Shown one piece after another: positions 10,604 through 39,259 of a stretch of 64,000 nucleotides of DNA. The notes below the pieces were generated by a model. The model saw nothing but the letters and a program-made list of their open reading frames with translations. It had not been told where the DNA came from and searched no databases. A program made the position numbers and the translations under genes. Positions within the stretch are counted from its first letter, which is position 1. Each line of letters starts with the position of its first letter. The stretch spans positions 354,319 through 418,318 of the forward strand of contig BROG01000650.1 of assembly GCA_030159075.1 (NCBI GenBank). Direction: 5' to 3'. The stretch comes from Atrina japonica (lineage: Eukaryota; Mollusca; Bivalvia; Pterioida; Pinnidae).

Positions 10604-12387
10604 TGTACACAAAGTAAAACCTACTGTTCAGTCCATTGTCTCTTTTGTCGTTCTACTGTCATGGTGTGAATTTTGAATTTACTGGAGGAGTGTAAATACA
10701 ACATTTTTTTTTTGTAAATTTTGTATTTAAACCCACCCAATTAATTTAAAATTTACAACATGGCACCACTGTTATTCCTTTACTAATGTGTTCATCAATG
10801 AAAATAAAAACTGAAAACAGTAGCATGTAGTGAGAAAATTATAAATATATTTCTTATAATTAAATAAATAGTACAGTGCAAAATATTGATAGCGAGATAA
10901 TAGCTGTATTATAGCGAATGATTGAGAAAACAATTATGAGGAAAATATAAATAAGTTAAGGTAGGAACAATGTTGATTGTTGTGGGTAAACATTTAACAC
11001 CGGACAAAATATTGTGTAAATATTACATAAATATTATTTCTTATAGTCCAACCTTCATACCACCTTACAATATTGTAATTATCATATTATTGGAATAAAA
11101 TATTGTATAATGATTGTAGAAAAAAACCAAAATTTTTATCCTAAGAATAAAATGATTAAATTTTGTGCAGAGGACAGAATGAAATGTGTACAGGACAATC
11201 CAGTATTGCTACAGCAGTGTGTATGATCCATATATCTTTTCTATATATTTAGTTTACACTTTCCGCTGCACTGTATATCGCTGTGTCGGGGCTACCGACC
11301 CACGTCTAGGGTGCAGCCCGTTTATCCCCATAAAATTCCACTGAAATAATAATTTTTTATCGTGATTGAGTACCACGAGCTGAAATATTTGTAGATAAAA
11401 ATATACAGTTAAAAAGATTGCCACGATGATAATGATGATGAAGAAGAAGAAGAAAATTAAATGAGGGCTATTAGTACTTCTGTTCGTCAATTCAAGAAAG
11501 TGTTTCTTTATTCCTGAATGTACGGACTCATTTAATTTGTAAACTAAAATTGAACGAAATTCACGTAGGTAGCTTGAAGGGGGACAAAGACAAAAATAAA
11601 CATGACACGTGTATATTTCATGTATCTATAATCGGTAACAAATTTTGAAAATTGAAAAATACATTGAAAATTCAAATGAATTTGGTTAATAGTAAAAATA
11701 CTGATAATATTAATTTTAAAATCTTAATCACGACCGAAATTATAATTTAGACAAATAAAATGCGACAGTCACAAAATAAACCGCGGAGTTTTGAGCTACA
11801 GTACCTTGTTGGTAGTACATCTAATTTTAACCAAATATATGTCTTTCATCTACTGATACAGTATACGTTGAATATAAATAATATGAAAAATATATACAAG
11901 GCAAACGTGGTGTCCATAAAATGATGTAGAAAAATATATAAAAACCCCAATGAAATAACCTTCAATTAAATAAATGATAATCGATGTTACTCGGTAATTA
12001 AGATACAACTTGACAAAATGTCCCATGCAAAAATATGATTATTCGATTAATAAATTCCGACAATTTGTATCTTTTACAGAACAACAACTAGACGACAAAT
12101 GGTTGTGTTTATTCCGCGATTTTATTAGTGGATATATACACAAAACTAAGACATGAAAGACAGAAGATAGAAATAGATAGTGTTTTAAATACACATTAGA
12201 GAAGTTTGTTGTCCTTATTATAACCATTGAATGACTTATAAGGTCATCAATGCATCTGATTTTTGCCAGTAATTATTTACATTCATTTCTGCTGTCCGAC
12301 ATTGATTATTGTCGTCTGCGTGAAGCTATTTCGACGTTCCGCTCTCCAGTCGAGATAATTACTCCGTATTCTTTCAGGACTGGCTCA
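10604..12387. other. Intergenic, upstream flank of the homeobox gene
   Basis: AT-rich sequence. No gene, RNA or clear repeat was recognised. The last few hundred bases are less repetitive and could hold distal promoter elements, but no specific site is claimed here. Confidence 0.4.
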
Positions 12388-12600
12388 GCCAATCAGCGAT
12401 CGTTTTTGCGAGCAACCTTACAAATACATACAAATTAGTCTGATGTCAGTAAAAACAAATTTGATTGGTCAGAAAAACTTATGTGCAAAAGTTCTTTTTG
12501 GGTTTGCTATAAATCAGACGAAAAGAAAATCATATTAGTCATTTAATTTTACTACGTTGGCCTCATACATTTATTCTTTAATATCTGTAAAAATCTGAAA
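12388..12600 (+). promoter_or_regulatory. Core promoter of the Prop1-like gene: two CCAAT boxes, TATA box, initiator
   Basis: A canonical CCAATCAG box lies at 12389-12396 and an inverted one (ATTGG, in TTGATTGGTCAG) at 12464-12468. A TATAAA box lies at 12508-12513. An initiator-like TCATTT follows, with its A at 12541, 33 bases after the TATA start. That leaves a 5' UTR of about 60 bases with no upstream ATG before the start codon at 12601. Spacings fit an NF-Y plus TATA promoter. The exact start site is inferred. Confidence 0.7.
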
Positions 12601-27970
<15,370 letters not shown>

Positions 27971-28618
27971 CTAGAAGAAAACAGCCATACTTTTTTCATA
28001 CCATAAACTATTGTGCGGAGTTATAGTGCTGGGTGTATTCTATTCAAGGGAGATAACTTTATCGATTCAAAATTCGTATTGCCAAAGATGAATGTTGTTT
28101 TGTGACCATGTTATTTGTGTAATTAAATGATCACAATTGAAAAGATGTGAGAGAGACAACGTTTTACGTAATTCATTTCATCAGTGTTTGTCAAAATGTA
28201 GTGTAAATACCTTGCCAGTCTTAAATGACATTAAATTACGTAGATGACATTATATACATTGTACTTTAATCATTATAATGTATTGGCGATGTGCCATAAA
28301 AACCAGATATTGTACATATCATTTTTTCCATATTAAGTGTACAGAAATAAGATAAAATGTATATGTGATTATATAAAATCTTCTCGTTTACACACATAAA
28401 AGAGTTTCGAAGTTGTTGTCTGTGAGTTAAATGACAGGAGACCTACGTGAATAATACAGGGGTGGATTCAACTCTTGAATGGATTGACGGAGAGTGAAGA
28501 GGGACTATGAAATGAGTAACGAAGATCATTATCTTATCTTCAGTATTATCTTAAAATTACGTTCCTGTTATTGCTTGAAAACAAAAAAAGTGTAACTGAC
28601 AAATGTTGAGTTCGGGTA
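27971..28618 (+). other. Probable 3' UTR and downstream flank of the Prop1-like gene
   Basis: No AATAAA lies close to the stop. ATTAAA variants at 28122-28127 and 28230-28235 are possible poly(A) signals. The transcript end could not be fixed. Confidence 0.4.
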
Positions 28619-28620
28619 TA

Positions 28621-29008
28621 CAGGGCTCAAAGTCACTAAATTTACTCAGTATTCAAGCTCAACTCATTTTTCATGATTTTAAGGTACAAACACACAAAAG
28701 TTATGCCTTAAATGGTCATGTTTGCATATCGATGGCATACAATGGTAAATAATGATGAAAATAATTTCTCATTTGAAGAAAACTTCAGAAATATTAAAAA
28801 CAAATGACTGAGTACGGACTCAGTTTTGAGCACCATACGCAACGTATTTATTTCTGTTGACAGAAATATTATCAGTTTGATCTAAATTTCTTATCTGAAT
28901 GATGAAAATGATAATATGCTTCAATCAGATCCAGTCAGTTTTACAAATGACTTTATAGTCCAAATAATAAAGCAAAAATTGAGCTTGAGTATTGAGTAAA
29001 ACTGAACA
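28621..29008 (+). mobile_element. MITE-like repeat, copy 3, with inverted ends
   Basis: The start CAGGGCTCAAAGTCACTAAA is followed by ACTCAGTATTCAAGCTCAAC. The right end TTGAGCTTGAGTATTGAGT is its inverse. It shares internal blocks with 8092-8345 and 10267-10603. This copy shows the terminal inverted repeats most clearly. Confidence 0.75.
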
Positions 29009-29013
29009 CTTCG

Positions 29014-29045
<32 letters not shown>

Positions 29046-29060
29046 ATATTGCTGCTGATG
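29014..29060 (+). repeat. (CTG)n / (ATG)n triplet repeat
   Basis: Seven CTG triplets followed by GATGATGATGAT and more CTG. Confidence 0.9.
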
Positions 29061-29289
29061 AAGATAATGCCTTTCACCCCTGTTATGATTCAATTTAGAC
29101 CAATTTATCTTGGTTTATTTACATTCTGAATATATTCTAGTGTAATCAGAATTGTAATCCAGTTTGACTATGATTAAAGAAGAAAAACAAGTAGTCTTGG
29201 GGGTGCAACAAAGATGTACAGAAAAGAATTTTCTTCCACGAATGTTTACAAGGTGTATAGATAAAAAACAATAAAAGTAAGAATTAACA

Positions 29290-29600
<311 letters not shown>

Positions 29601-30477
29601 TAAAACAATAAAGTATAAGAATAAAGGAAGAGTACATAAAAAGGTTGTTGGTAAAATAAAATTTGATATATGATTAAGAGTTTCCATAACAAAAAAATCC
29701 ATTCGATGAAATATAAAAAACTCAGCAACAATTGTAAGTCAGATTTTTAGCTAAAATATAATGGTGAAAAAAACAAGAATTTATGTATTGAAAGATTTAA
29801 CCATTCACATTAGAGGGTGTGTTTTATGGCTTCTGTCTGTATTATGACAATAACTTGTGATAATTATCCCTTGTTTTCTGCGCGATGCTGCCTCACCTAG
29901 TTATTCTGGGCACTCTTAAGTATCGCTCCCCCGTGGCTTGTTCTCTTATTGACGTTTATTCAACCTCATATCAATTGTCAATAATTAAAAGCATGCCACC
30001 TGGCCACAGTAACACGATGGGAGGAGTTCTACAGAACTAGTTCTTCTGTAGAGAATTGTCAAATCAGTCTTGCATTATTACATTCTGTATAGACGCTTGT
30101 CTCGGAGGGAATGCAGAAACGTTCAAATCAATATATTCTCTTTCAACCACTATTGCAATATGGTGACTTTTTTCGTAGATTTAGTTCAGGTCATGGCAGT
30201 CAATTAAACAATACAATAAAGCCATTATATATATAATACACCTTACAAGGTACAGACGTCGGATTGTATCGATGTATTTATCAGCCATTGTTAGTTTGGG
30301 AGATAGAAAATAAATGTCAGATTAATTTGTCTATCAGCATCTTCGTCAATATTCATATGAATGAGTGTTCATAGTGGTCGCCTAAGTCATATACAGGGCT
30401 ATACATGTGATATATCTCAGTATGCATTATTGTGCGGAACTGACCGAATTAAAGTACTCGCCCTACGGGCAATAAAA
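29601..30477. other. Intergenic, nothing recognised
   Basis: No gene, RNA or clear repeat was recognised, apart from a short inverted repeat around 30030-30055 (TTCTACAGAA/TTCTGTAGAGAA). Confidence 0.4.
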
Positions 30478-30644
30478 TACAGTGAAACATCGCCTAAAGA
30501 ATACTTTGCTCTGGAGACCACCTCATATTTCAGACCATGCATTTTCAGTCTCTTGATAAATATCTAACAAGTACAGAAACTCAGTTAAGAGACCACCTCA
30601 CGAATCAGTCAATTAGGTGGTATCATTAGCGAGGTACCACTGTA
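30478..30644. mobile_element. TA-flanked MITE (TACAGT family), copy 1
   Basis: It begins TACAGTGAAACATCGCC and ends GAGGTACCACTGTA. Internal AGACCACCTCA phrases are shared with other members. Members of this family at 38000, 44995, 54707, 55803, 56432 and 62935 have ends TACAGT...ACTGTA consistent with a TA target. Confidence 0.65.
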
Positions 30645-30859
30645 CTTCAATCCTCGCGCAGCATTCATATGACGTCTACGTCATCATGTCTCACCTTCGT
30701 AATACCTGCACCCTTAATCTAATCAACCTTAATATCTAGGACAATTAATTCTTATCTAATTAGGTTTATAATAATTTGATAATGCTAAAAAAAAATTATT
30801 TGCATTTCACTAGCTTTAGCAAAAGGAGAAAAACTTTGAGATTTCCGGGACAAAATCGT

Positions 30860-30920
30860 CTGGTACCAGGTACTGGATTTATCTATACCCTCGAGGACTC
30901 AGACGGTCCACCAGCAGTGA
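30860..30920 (+). repeat. GGTACC repeat fragment
   Basis: TGGTACCAGGTACTGGATT followed by GGACTCAGACGGTCCACCAG. It matches the end of the repeat at 22330-22562. Confidence 0.55.
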
Positions 30921-31426
30921 GAACGAACCAGTGATTATAAATATTATTAACAAAACCAAAATTATAGTTTTACAAAAGAAAACGAAACGGAACAATGGAA
31001 ATTTATAGCATAACAAATTCATAAATTTCAAAACATTAATGCCTTATAGTGATAATTGTACTGGAATTGTATAGAATTACTTTTTAATATTTTTTCTGTG
31101 TGGTTTTATATGAAATATATAGAAAAAAAGATTTTTACCAGGTTTGATAACCTGGCTATACTGAAAGTTTTTTTTAGATATTTTTCAAAACACGTATACA
31201 TAAGAAGTAGGACATTGGGATGACATTCACACACTTTTCACTCAACAAAGACACATACAGTGATGATTATGATAATGAGATAATACACGATCAATTACCT
31301 TTGATTTATAAACAATTTATATTAATCTGAACACCCATAATAAGTTCAAAGTTGTATTAATAATACAACTATATAAATTGAAAACAAGGAATAATTGCTG
31401 AAATCCCCCAAGGCCACATAGTACAC

Positions 31427-31468
<42 letters not shown>
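31427..31468 (+). repeat. (CA)n microsatellite
   Basis: About 20 CA dinucleotides. It accounts for the Cys/Val run in the minus-strand frame at 31346-31633. Confidence 0.95.
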
Positions 31469-31471
<3 letters not shown>

Positions 31472-31859
31472 GTAAAGTTGTAGTTTATCTAGAATACTAT
31501 CAGCTATAAGTAACATACTATTGAAATCATTTGTGAATATAATAGTATACACAAACATGATAATATAAGTATATTGCAACATGCATGTAATACGTGGTTG
31601 GAAACTTATCAAATTCGTTATCTTTAGTAGCACTAAATTTGTATGAATCTAATAATTGTTTAAATGAAATTTCTGATAAAAAGATACAAAGATAGTACTG
31701 TATTTCGGGCTATTATTTCACAGCTCAAAATACAGAAATATCTTTGTTTGCACAACGCATCCTGTAAATATAGTATTTTAACTGTAAGATATTGATATTT
31801 TTCAGCAGAAAAATTCTTTGTATTACATAGAATAAATTCTTTCTTCTGTATTAAAATTC

Positions 31860-32695
31860 TACAGCCTACATTGGCTGAGAGGTATGCATTTATAATATCT
31901 AAAAGATTTTGAGTTTTATCACAGTCCCAAATATATGTTCAATTGTCTTTTCAGTGTTTTACAGAAAGTGCATAGTGAGTGATCTAATTATCTAATTTTA
32001 TAAAGGAATGAATTTGTACATAGCATCTTATAGAGAATTCTAAATTAAACCATTGTAGTTTTGAATCTTTTGTCATTTTGAAAAGTGTCTTAAAATATTG
32101 CTACATGTCTTTTACTGTTAGGTTAAACATTTCTTTCCATTTATTTGCACCTTTACATAGATCTACATTTGAGCTTTATTGATTCAACTAATTGCATATA
32201 AGTTTTGATCCATTTTTCTTACTTTTAATAAGGAAGTATAAATGATGACTTATTTATTGGGATGGTAATTTTGATACAAAATCTACTATGTTTAGTTTTC
32301 ATGCTTTAATTGATGCTGTTACCCCATGATACTGTAAAATTGAAAATTCTTTTAAAGTCTTCATAATTATAAAAATGTCCTGTTTCATCAATAATATCAT
32401 TAATTGAAAGTTGATTCTCCAATCTTAAAGTTATCATTAAGAAAAATAGGTGTTTGTGTAATATCAAAATCTTTAACAAATTTTATAACAGCACTAAAAA
32501 AATCAGCCCGAGCGTTAAATACATCGATCCAAAATACATGTTTTAAATCTCTTAATGCATGTTTTATATATTCATTCCCACATCTAAGTAATTTATTAGT
32601 ATCTAAATAGTATGTAATAATTGGTTTCCTGGAATTATAATCAAAAACTAATTTTCGAATCCATGGTAACTTTTATAAAGATCTTATGTTAATCA
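31860..32695 (-). pseudogene. Degraded LINE relic, Tx1/L1-like ORF2 C-terminal part
   Basis: On the minus strand, pieces of a LINE polyprotein can be read across several frames, with stops and shifts. One is an 88-residue piece near 32404-32660 that includes YLDTNKLLRCGNEYIKH and TPIFLNDNFKIG. Next comes IIDETGHFYNYEDF. Then come LTVKD, YFKTLFKMTKDSKLQWF and a zinc-knuckle-like CTFCK with WDCDKTQNLL. Their order and wording match the C-terminal region of L1/Tx1-clade ORF2 known from aquatic animals. Multiple frame breaks show that it is dead. No reverse transcriptase core or 5' part was seen. Clade assignment is by remembered motifs. Confidence 0.6.
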
Positions 32696-33198
32696 ATAAT
32701 TAATCAATAATTCAATAATTAATGACCCCCATATTCATATTGTTTTGTTATCAGGTCATGCTTTAGCCTATCAGGTTTACCCTCCTAAAGAAAAGAATAC
32801 ATTTGTTTTTCAATATTTTTAATTTGGATTTCTGTTGGATTTGGTAATGCAATGAAGATACGGTTTAGAATTGGTATTGCTTAAGTTATTATAACTGTCC
32901 CAATTGGAGTTAATTTTCTTTTCTTCCATTGCGTAAATATTTTTTGAATTAAAATTATTTTATTTTCCATATTTAATTTTCCCATTTTCTAATATTAACA
33001 TCAAATAAAATTTGACCTTTTACCCCACTCAAGTTTGAAATATCTACATAATACACATTACTTCTAGCTTTTTGACCCTATCCATTTGCGTTTTCTGAAG
33101 GAACTTATCCACGGGTATTAAATTTCGTACAGGATTGATTACAAAATGTCTCTCTAATACTTCATACGTGTAAGGTATCATATTCACGTTTATTTAAT
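32696..33198. other. Intergenic, nothing recognised
   Basis: AT-rich sequence; no feature recognised apart from short AATCAATAATTAATC repeats near 32690-32725. Confidence 0.4.
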
Positions 33199-33255
33199 TT
33201 TGCGGTAATTTGTTTTACAGCGAAATTTAATTTTCCGCGAATAAAAACAACTATA
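33199..33255. repeat. Half of a TATAGTTGTTT TIR element
   Basis: It ends CCGCGAATAAAAACAACTATA, the same end as the element at 4055-4375. GCGAAATTTAATTTTCCGCG forms a local palindrome. Confidence 0.5.
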
Positions 33256-35849
33256 AAGCATATCTCTCCATTGACCAGTTACAAAGGTACTTTCCAGTAT
33301 ACATTCCAATACTAAATAGTAAAGCGTCACTTATTTTTGTGTTTTACAATTTATTTTATGGGTTGAAAACATGGGAGGAAGTGCCCCTCTCAACTAAGGC
33401 GTAACTTAGTACTATCCTATAATATAAATGTATGCTAAAGTAAGTACGTCTACATATATATTGCATGCTATTTCTTATGCCTGTGCGAATTGTTTTTACA
33501 TGTCAGTTGTTCATGTCTGTAGTTGACCAATCGCCAAATGTCTGACAAATGTATAGTTGAGGTAAATCTGTTACGTCATAATCCCACAAATGTCTGACAG
33601 GCCATTTAATTGTGACGTCACAATGGTAAAGTTTGTCAAAAGTTGCCATTTCAGGCATTTGGCAGTAGGTAAATTTTTATACGAGGTCTTCAGGTACTTC
33701 AGCAGACATTTTAGCGAATTTTAAAGAAATATATCATCTGAATTTTGTAGTGTATGAGATAGATTGGGGTATAGCCATAAAATAATTACAAACACTTAAC
33801 ATAAGGTATATGGTAAGACGATTTCTACCAGTCTACAAAAAAACAGCACAATGCTGAAAAAATCAGTACAGATATACATATATATATTAATGTCACAAAG
33901 AATTTGTATATTTTTAAGTAAGTTTTCATCTAATAAAAATGGTTCCTTTACCATGATTTGAAGAGACTAGTCAGAACAAACAGATTTTCCAACTTTTTAA
34001 AAATTGCTGTAAGAGGCTATGGTTGCCTAAACGGTTTAATATACACGACTAGTCGGGTAACTGGAAACAATTTCTGCAGATTCTGGCTGTGAAAATGTTT
34101 GCAAGTTTACCAGGAGAAAGTCGTTTTTTACCATCACCAACAGCAGTCCATATCTGCAAAATGGTGACCACAAGTTCATATTGCACTTAACAACATGAGA
34201 TAAAAAGCATGGACAATATCTTGTGAAAAGGATTTTATTTTAAAATATCATTCTACCACCATATAAAATGATAAACAATACATATATGATATACAACAAC
34301 AGTTCCACGGAGAAAGAAATTATCCAATTCTAAAAACAGAACCTTAACCAAAACAGACAACAAGATAAAACAGTGCAAAGTAATCTCCTCTCCTGTCAAG
34401 AGAGAATTTAGAAAAAGGCAGTCAAGTCCAGGTAAATACAAGAAATGGAAAAATAGATCAACACTCTTTCTCCTAGGAACTGTCAAAAAGTCTGGAATGT
34501 TGATCTTAAGGAAATCATGGCTATGAAAGTATAATAACCTTCGACATTCAGACGACAAAACAGCTAAGACATACATGACAAGACATATCTGTAGATCAAT
34601 ATCAATCACGGTATTCCTATTAGAAAATTCTCAAAATTTGTCAGTTACTGATTTTAATATGTATAGCAATTTCATAGTATATAATTTTACATGTGCTTTA
34701 AAGCCTATGAAATGCTTTTAACATGTACATATTTGACATTGATACCTTTGTAACCACCTATATCATATTCTATCCAATAAGCGCCCATATCCCTAAAAGT
34801 GTCCCTCCCCTATAGATTGAGATTTACTCATCTTTATTCACACAGGATCTAGAATCTTTTCTAACCGGTTGACGAGGAGATGTGGACCAGAGAAAATTTA
34901 ACTCTAACCCTCGAGCAAACAGAAAAATGTTGTTGTTAGGTGTCCTTAGTTACAACTAAAACAACTTTACCTCAGTGTCTTATAAAATTTGACTCTTAAT
35001 TGGTCCCAGTAAGTGCCATCCCTTTTCCTCATTTTTAGAGACCTGTGCGCTTATTGGATCAAATATGGTACATGTAAATCAAAACAAATATATCAATATA
35101 TCATAAAATTATATTTGTGTAGCAGGAAACTTTGAGATTTTCCATCAAAATGCTTTATCCTAAGATTAAATAGTTTAAACATAAATAAATGTATGTTAAA
35201 CAATAATGATGTTGCGTTTTTCTTACAATTTACAGAAAATGTACAGGTTTACATATCACTGGACAAATCAGTCCATCAGTATGTAGGAATATACGTTTTC
35301 TAAACAAAGATGTTTTAACACTGAAATTTGTTACAAAGTATAGCTGCTACCGAAGTGAGGTATGTAAATCAGGTTATTGGGTCTAAAATATATGTTTTCT
35401 TGTTGTTGTTTTTTGTAAAAGAGATGAAATAAAAAAAATCACATTGGCGGAGACAGAAATGGCGATAATTAATATGATTTTTAAAGAAGTAGCAAATTTA
35501 ACTCATGGTAAGAACCATTATTGAGTCTTGATGTTAAATTTGAAAAAAAAATTAGAACGGATTTCACTGATCTCACTTATTGCTGATTGCCATGATAAAA
35601 GAGCTTTGATTTATATTTAAATAAATCGTCTTTAAATTTTTTTAACCTTACAAATTCATTGTTAAACTGAAAACAAGAGTTTTTAAAAATGTTTGCCTGA
35701 TTCCTCATAAAATACTTGTAATTAATTTTCCTAATTAAATAAGATAATTTGCTTTCATACTAGTACCAAAAGTACGTCTGTCTACTGTGTGTCCAAAAAC
35801 CCACAACTAGCGTGATGTGTGATCATCAGTGAGACTAACATAACAGAAC
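33256..35849. other. Intergenic, no gene called
   Basis: It contains a 16-bp palindrome with a CRE core (ATTGTGACGTCACAAT, 33609-33624). A minus-strand 119-codon frame at 34253-34609 has no recognised domain, and its amino acid composition (rich in Leu, Phe, Ile, Val) follows the AT bias. A long 3' UTR of the MCFD2-like gene reaching this far cannot be excluded, but nothing shows it. Confidence 0.4.
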
Positions 35850-36150
35850 ATTTTCAAGTTGTTCCATTTCATTCAATTTTATCGGAATAGTTTGTACGGA
35901 ATAGATTATGTGACTTCAACCGAAAGTCGGGCAAGGCCCTTTGCAAATGAAGTATTTTGTAGTGACGACATTCAGTGATATCGTGTTTTGGTTCACCTGC
36001 AAGGAATTAAGTTTAAATAAATGTTTTCTCTTGTAAATGTGAGAAATGTCATCGCTTTCCTGTAGATTGTTTCCATATTCCAGGTCGTACATAGGATAAT
36101 TGGCTTAACCGGAAGTGATACTGACCTACTTTGTAAATATATAAATGAAC
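35850..36150 (+). repeat. Interspersed repeat, copy 2
   Basis: Matches 20240-20570 block by block (GACATTCAGTGATATC, CCTGTAGATTG, CTTAACCGGAAGTGA). Confidence 0.65.
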
Positions 36151-37742
36151 CAGCGGCTGAGAAAAGGGATCCTTGGGATCTTTTATGTGGAAATTGTTAT
36201 TTTTATGAGCACAGGGGAGAGAGCAACTATTTTCCTTTCTGCCATGAAAAATCGACAAAATTAGAAATATTACATCAGAGGGACTTTATTTGTTATCTAG
36301 CATTCCATTGGTTATGTAGTAAGGACCCTTTGCTCAGTCGCTGGCTCAAGTATGATGAACCAAGACAGATCAAAACACCTCCAAAAAATGTCTATTGGTA
36401 TGACAAAGAGATTTTGAGTTTTAGGGTTTTTTCTTTTTGGTTTTTGTTTATATTCGATGACTGTATGGACACTGTTCAAACACGACAATTTTTTAACAAA
36501 ATATCTATGAAAAAAAAAAACTTTCCCTATTTGCTGGGACACACAGTAGCAGTATGACCTTATTTTTGTCCGAAAGCACCATCGAGTCTGAACATTTTTA
36601 TCATGAACATAAGTGTCTTGTTACATTGATAAATGCCTGGTAGGAATACAAATGCATATACATATTTCACAAATGTTTGTTGAACAATGAAACATCAAAT
36701 GTTATACAAGATGTCACAAACAGAAACATAAATAATGACAATTAATTAATCAATTATAAGCTATCAGGCACATAACAAAAAAAACTGCAAAAAACTTTTA
36801 TAAAATGTTTAACATAAACACATAAACATGTACACATAATACAACATTTGAGCGAAAATTTCCCTGGGATTTCTTTTCTAAATGTAATCCATGATCGCAG
36901 TTTTCAGTCATTATACAGAACATAAATTACATCAACATACTACACTGAAGTAGGTTCTGAATCATTTTCAAACTACAAATTTGTTGAGAAATCCAAAAAC
37001 AGTAAACCTCTTTATAATGCCCCCTCCCACTACCACCCCTGTTTCATTTGCCACCTCGATTTACGCCATAATTTTTTAAAGTCCACTTTTCCAATTTTTA
37101 CTATAATTTCATTTAAGTTTTCCCTCAACCTATCATCAACACCCTTTTTAATGGCAAATCTGGGCCCAACAAAGTTTTTACTGTATAATAAAAAATCTAT
37201 ATCCCAGACTTACAGCTAAGTCAAACAGAAGTTATTCCCTTAATCAGTGTTAATCAATGGCTGTATGAATTTTTAAAAAAAAGATATATGTAATTATCAT
37301 GACATTCACTGTATGACATAATGTTTGACTATGTCCATAAATATCAGCTGACGTAAAATTTGAAGAAACATCTGACATGAGTGCTAAAAGGTAATACTGA
37401 TTGATTGCATACAACTGTCGGAAGATATCCCAAGAGACACCAAAACATTTATAACCTTGTATCGCATCAATCTATATAGAATTAACCCAGCAATCAAAGA
37501 AGAGGCGCTTTTTAGATGCAAATGAAGGGAAACAGCTCTACAAGTTAACTTAATACACATGTGACAAAGGATTAGTGCAAAAGAAGCAAGGTTAAAATCT
37601 GCACAAGGGACATGTCAAAATTATAATTCATATAAAATTCTGCTAAAGGTGGGATGTCTTAATGCTGTGGGCTTGTATAAATAATTATGACATGATTCTG
37701 GTTAAAAGAAAATGTATAGGCAAAAATAGCAAAATATAAAAA
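36151..37742. other. Intergenic, nothing recognised
   Basis: No gene or repeat recognised. Overlapping frames near 36312-36557 on both strands are short and unsupported. Confidence 0.4.
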
Positions 37743-37995
37743 TTAAAGGGGCACTAGCATCCCCCCCCCCCCCCAAAAAAAATCTTTCTTCATTTTTACT
37801 ACTTAGACTGATGTACAATAATGAAAAAAAGAGATAAACACAGGCATGAAAATTCTTAAAATTCCTATATATTTTGTGAAAATTGCTTGAGAAACCCAGT
37901 TGGGTAATTATTCATTTGCAAATGATTTATTCGACCTTACTATTTGTATATGCAAATGACACTGGACATGACCTTATTTTCACAAAATATATAGG
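37743..37995. mobile_element. MITE with internal palindrome (GGGGCATTAGC family)
   Basis: It starts TTAAAGGGGCACTAGC with a poly-C/poly-A stretch, then ATTCCTATATATTTTGTGAA and its inverse TTTTCACAAAATATATAGG. The distal arm seems missing where the TACAGT-family element begins. Confidence 0.65.
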
Positions 37996-37999
37996 TAAG

Positions 38000-38180
38000 T
38001 AAGTAAAACCTGCATTAGCAACTACCTGTGTATAAAGACCACATGATCACAAAGACTGTTTTTTTATGTGCCCAATAGTTCCATTTCTGTACAAATCAAC
38101 CTCTATATAAAGACCATAGCCCTATAAAGACCGGTTTTGTTGTGTCCCTAAGGGGGTCGTTATATACAAGTTTCATTGTA
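38000..38180. mobile_element. TA-flanked MITE (TACAGT family), copy 2
   Basis: AGTAAAACCTGCATTAGC to ACAAGTTTCATTGTA, with internal ATAAAGACCA and ATAAAGACCGG phrases. It directly abuts the previous MITE, so one likely inserted at the other's end. Confidence 0.6.
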
Positions 38181-39259
38181 AAACAACACAGATTCCAACT
38201 GTATTAATCTTGACAATATAATAATCCTGTGGACATCTAAAGCTATGGTAGTAAATATAATAATCCTTTAATGCTTATTGTGTGACTAAAGCTCCGTTAG
38301 TAAATAAGAAATATGTAAAATCTAAGTAGCACTTTGGCTAAAATGTCTATATTTCATATTCATATACATATTCATGGAACCAATAACAGCATTTGTTTTT
38401 GTCTAAAATGTTAATCAACAAAAATATATACATCCATATTAAACCTGATTTCAACATGTTTAAAGCAAAATCCAAGGATCTCTAATATCTACCGGTAACC
38501 ACATTTCGTAATGGACATTGAATCTGTTTATTTGATGATGATGATGATGTAGCACTTATGTAAAAACAATCAGATTAAAGCCCAATAAATCTTGTCTGCA
38601 CTTTGGTAATATTCGAGATATTATTTTAGTTCTATATCATCTTTAAAAACATAGCATTTATTACAGACATTTAAAAATGATCACATCAAACCATTGTGAT
38701 GTCACTGCTGCATACATTGACTCAAGTGATAAATATTACATGTTCAAAGAGATCTCTGTGCATTTATTGTGTTTAACTGGGTTTATTATGATAATCCGAT
38801 ATCAGTAAATACAGAAACGTAATTAAAACATTACCTCTAAATAAACAATTAAGCACAGTATTTTAAATTTAAGAGTATAATTTGGGATATTCATATATAT
38901 ATATATATAAAATCATCTCTCATACAATTTCCTACCTAATCTGCAATGAGACATGTAACTATTAAAATACAGATAGTGGAAAATGAGACTCAGTAGTGAG
39001 ATTTTTATCATGTAAGATTTTGGGAGATGTGCTTGTACATTCAACGTATCATCGTGTTAATAAGATCGTCAAAGGTATATGGTTTACAGCGAGAGATTAA
39101 GGGTAAAATTTAAAGCTTCAAATACTACTATGTATCTTAGGATATAAATATACTCATGATGCTGACAACTTTTTAATCTCTGAGGTTATAAAATTTACTA
39201 AACTTTGAAATAAAATCCTATATGGCTGTAAAATTGTTCTCCTTCAAAAAAATCAATAT
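38181..39259. other. Intergenic, nothing recognised
   Basis: AT-rich sequence with a short GAT repeat (near 38535) and a short TA tract (near 38895). Confidence 0.4.

Noticed and set aside
34253..34609. 118-codon minus-strand frame
   Set aside because: No domain or motif; composition follows base bias; no evidence of promoter or splicing.
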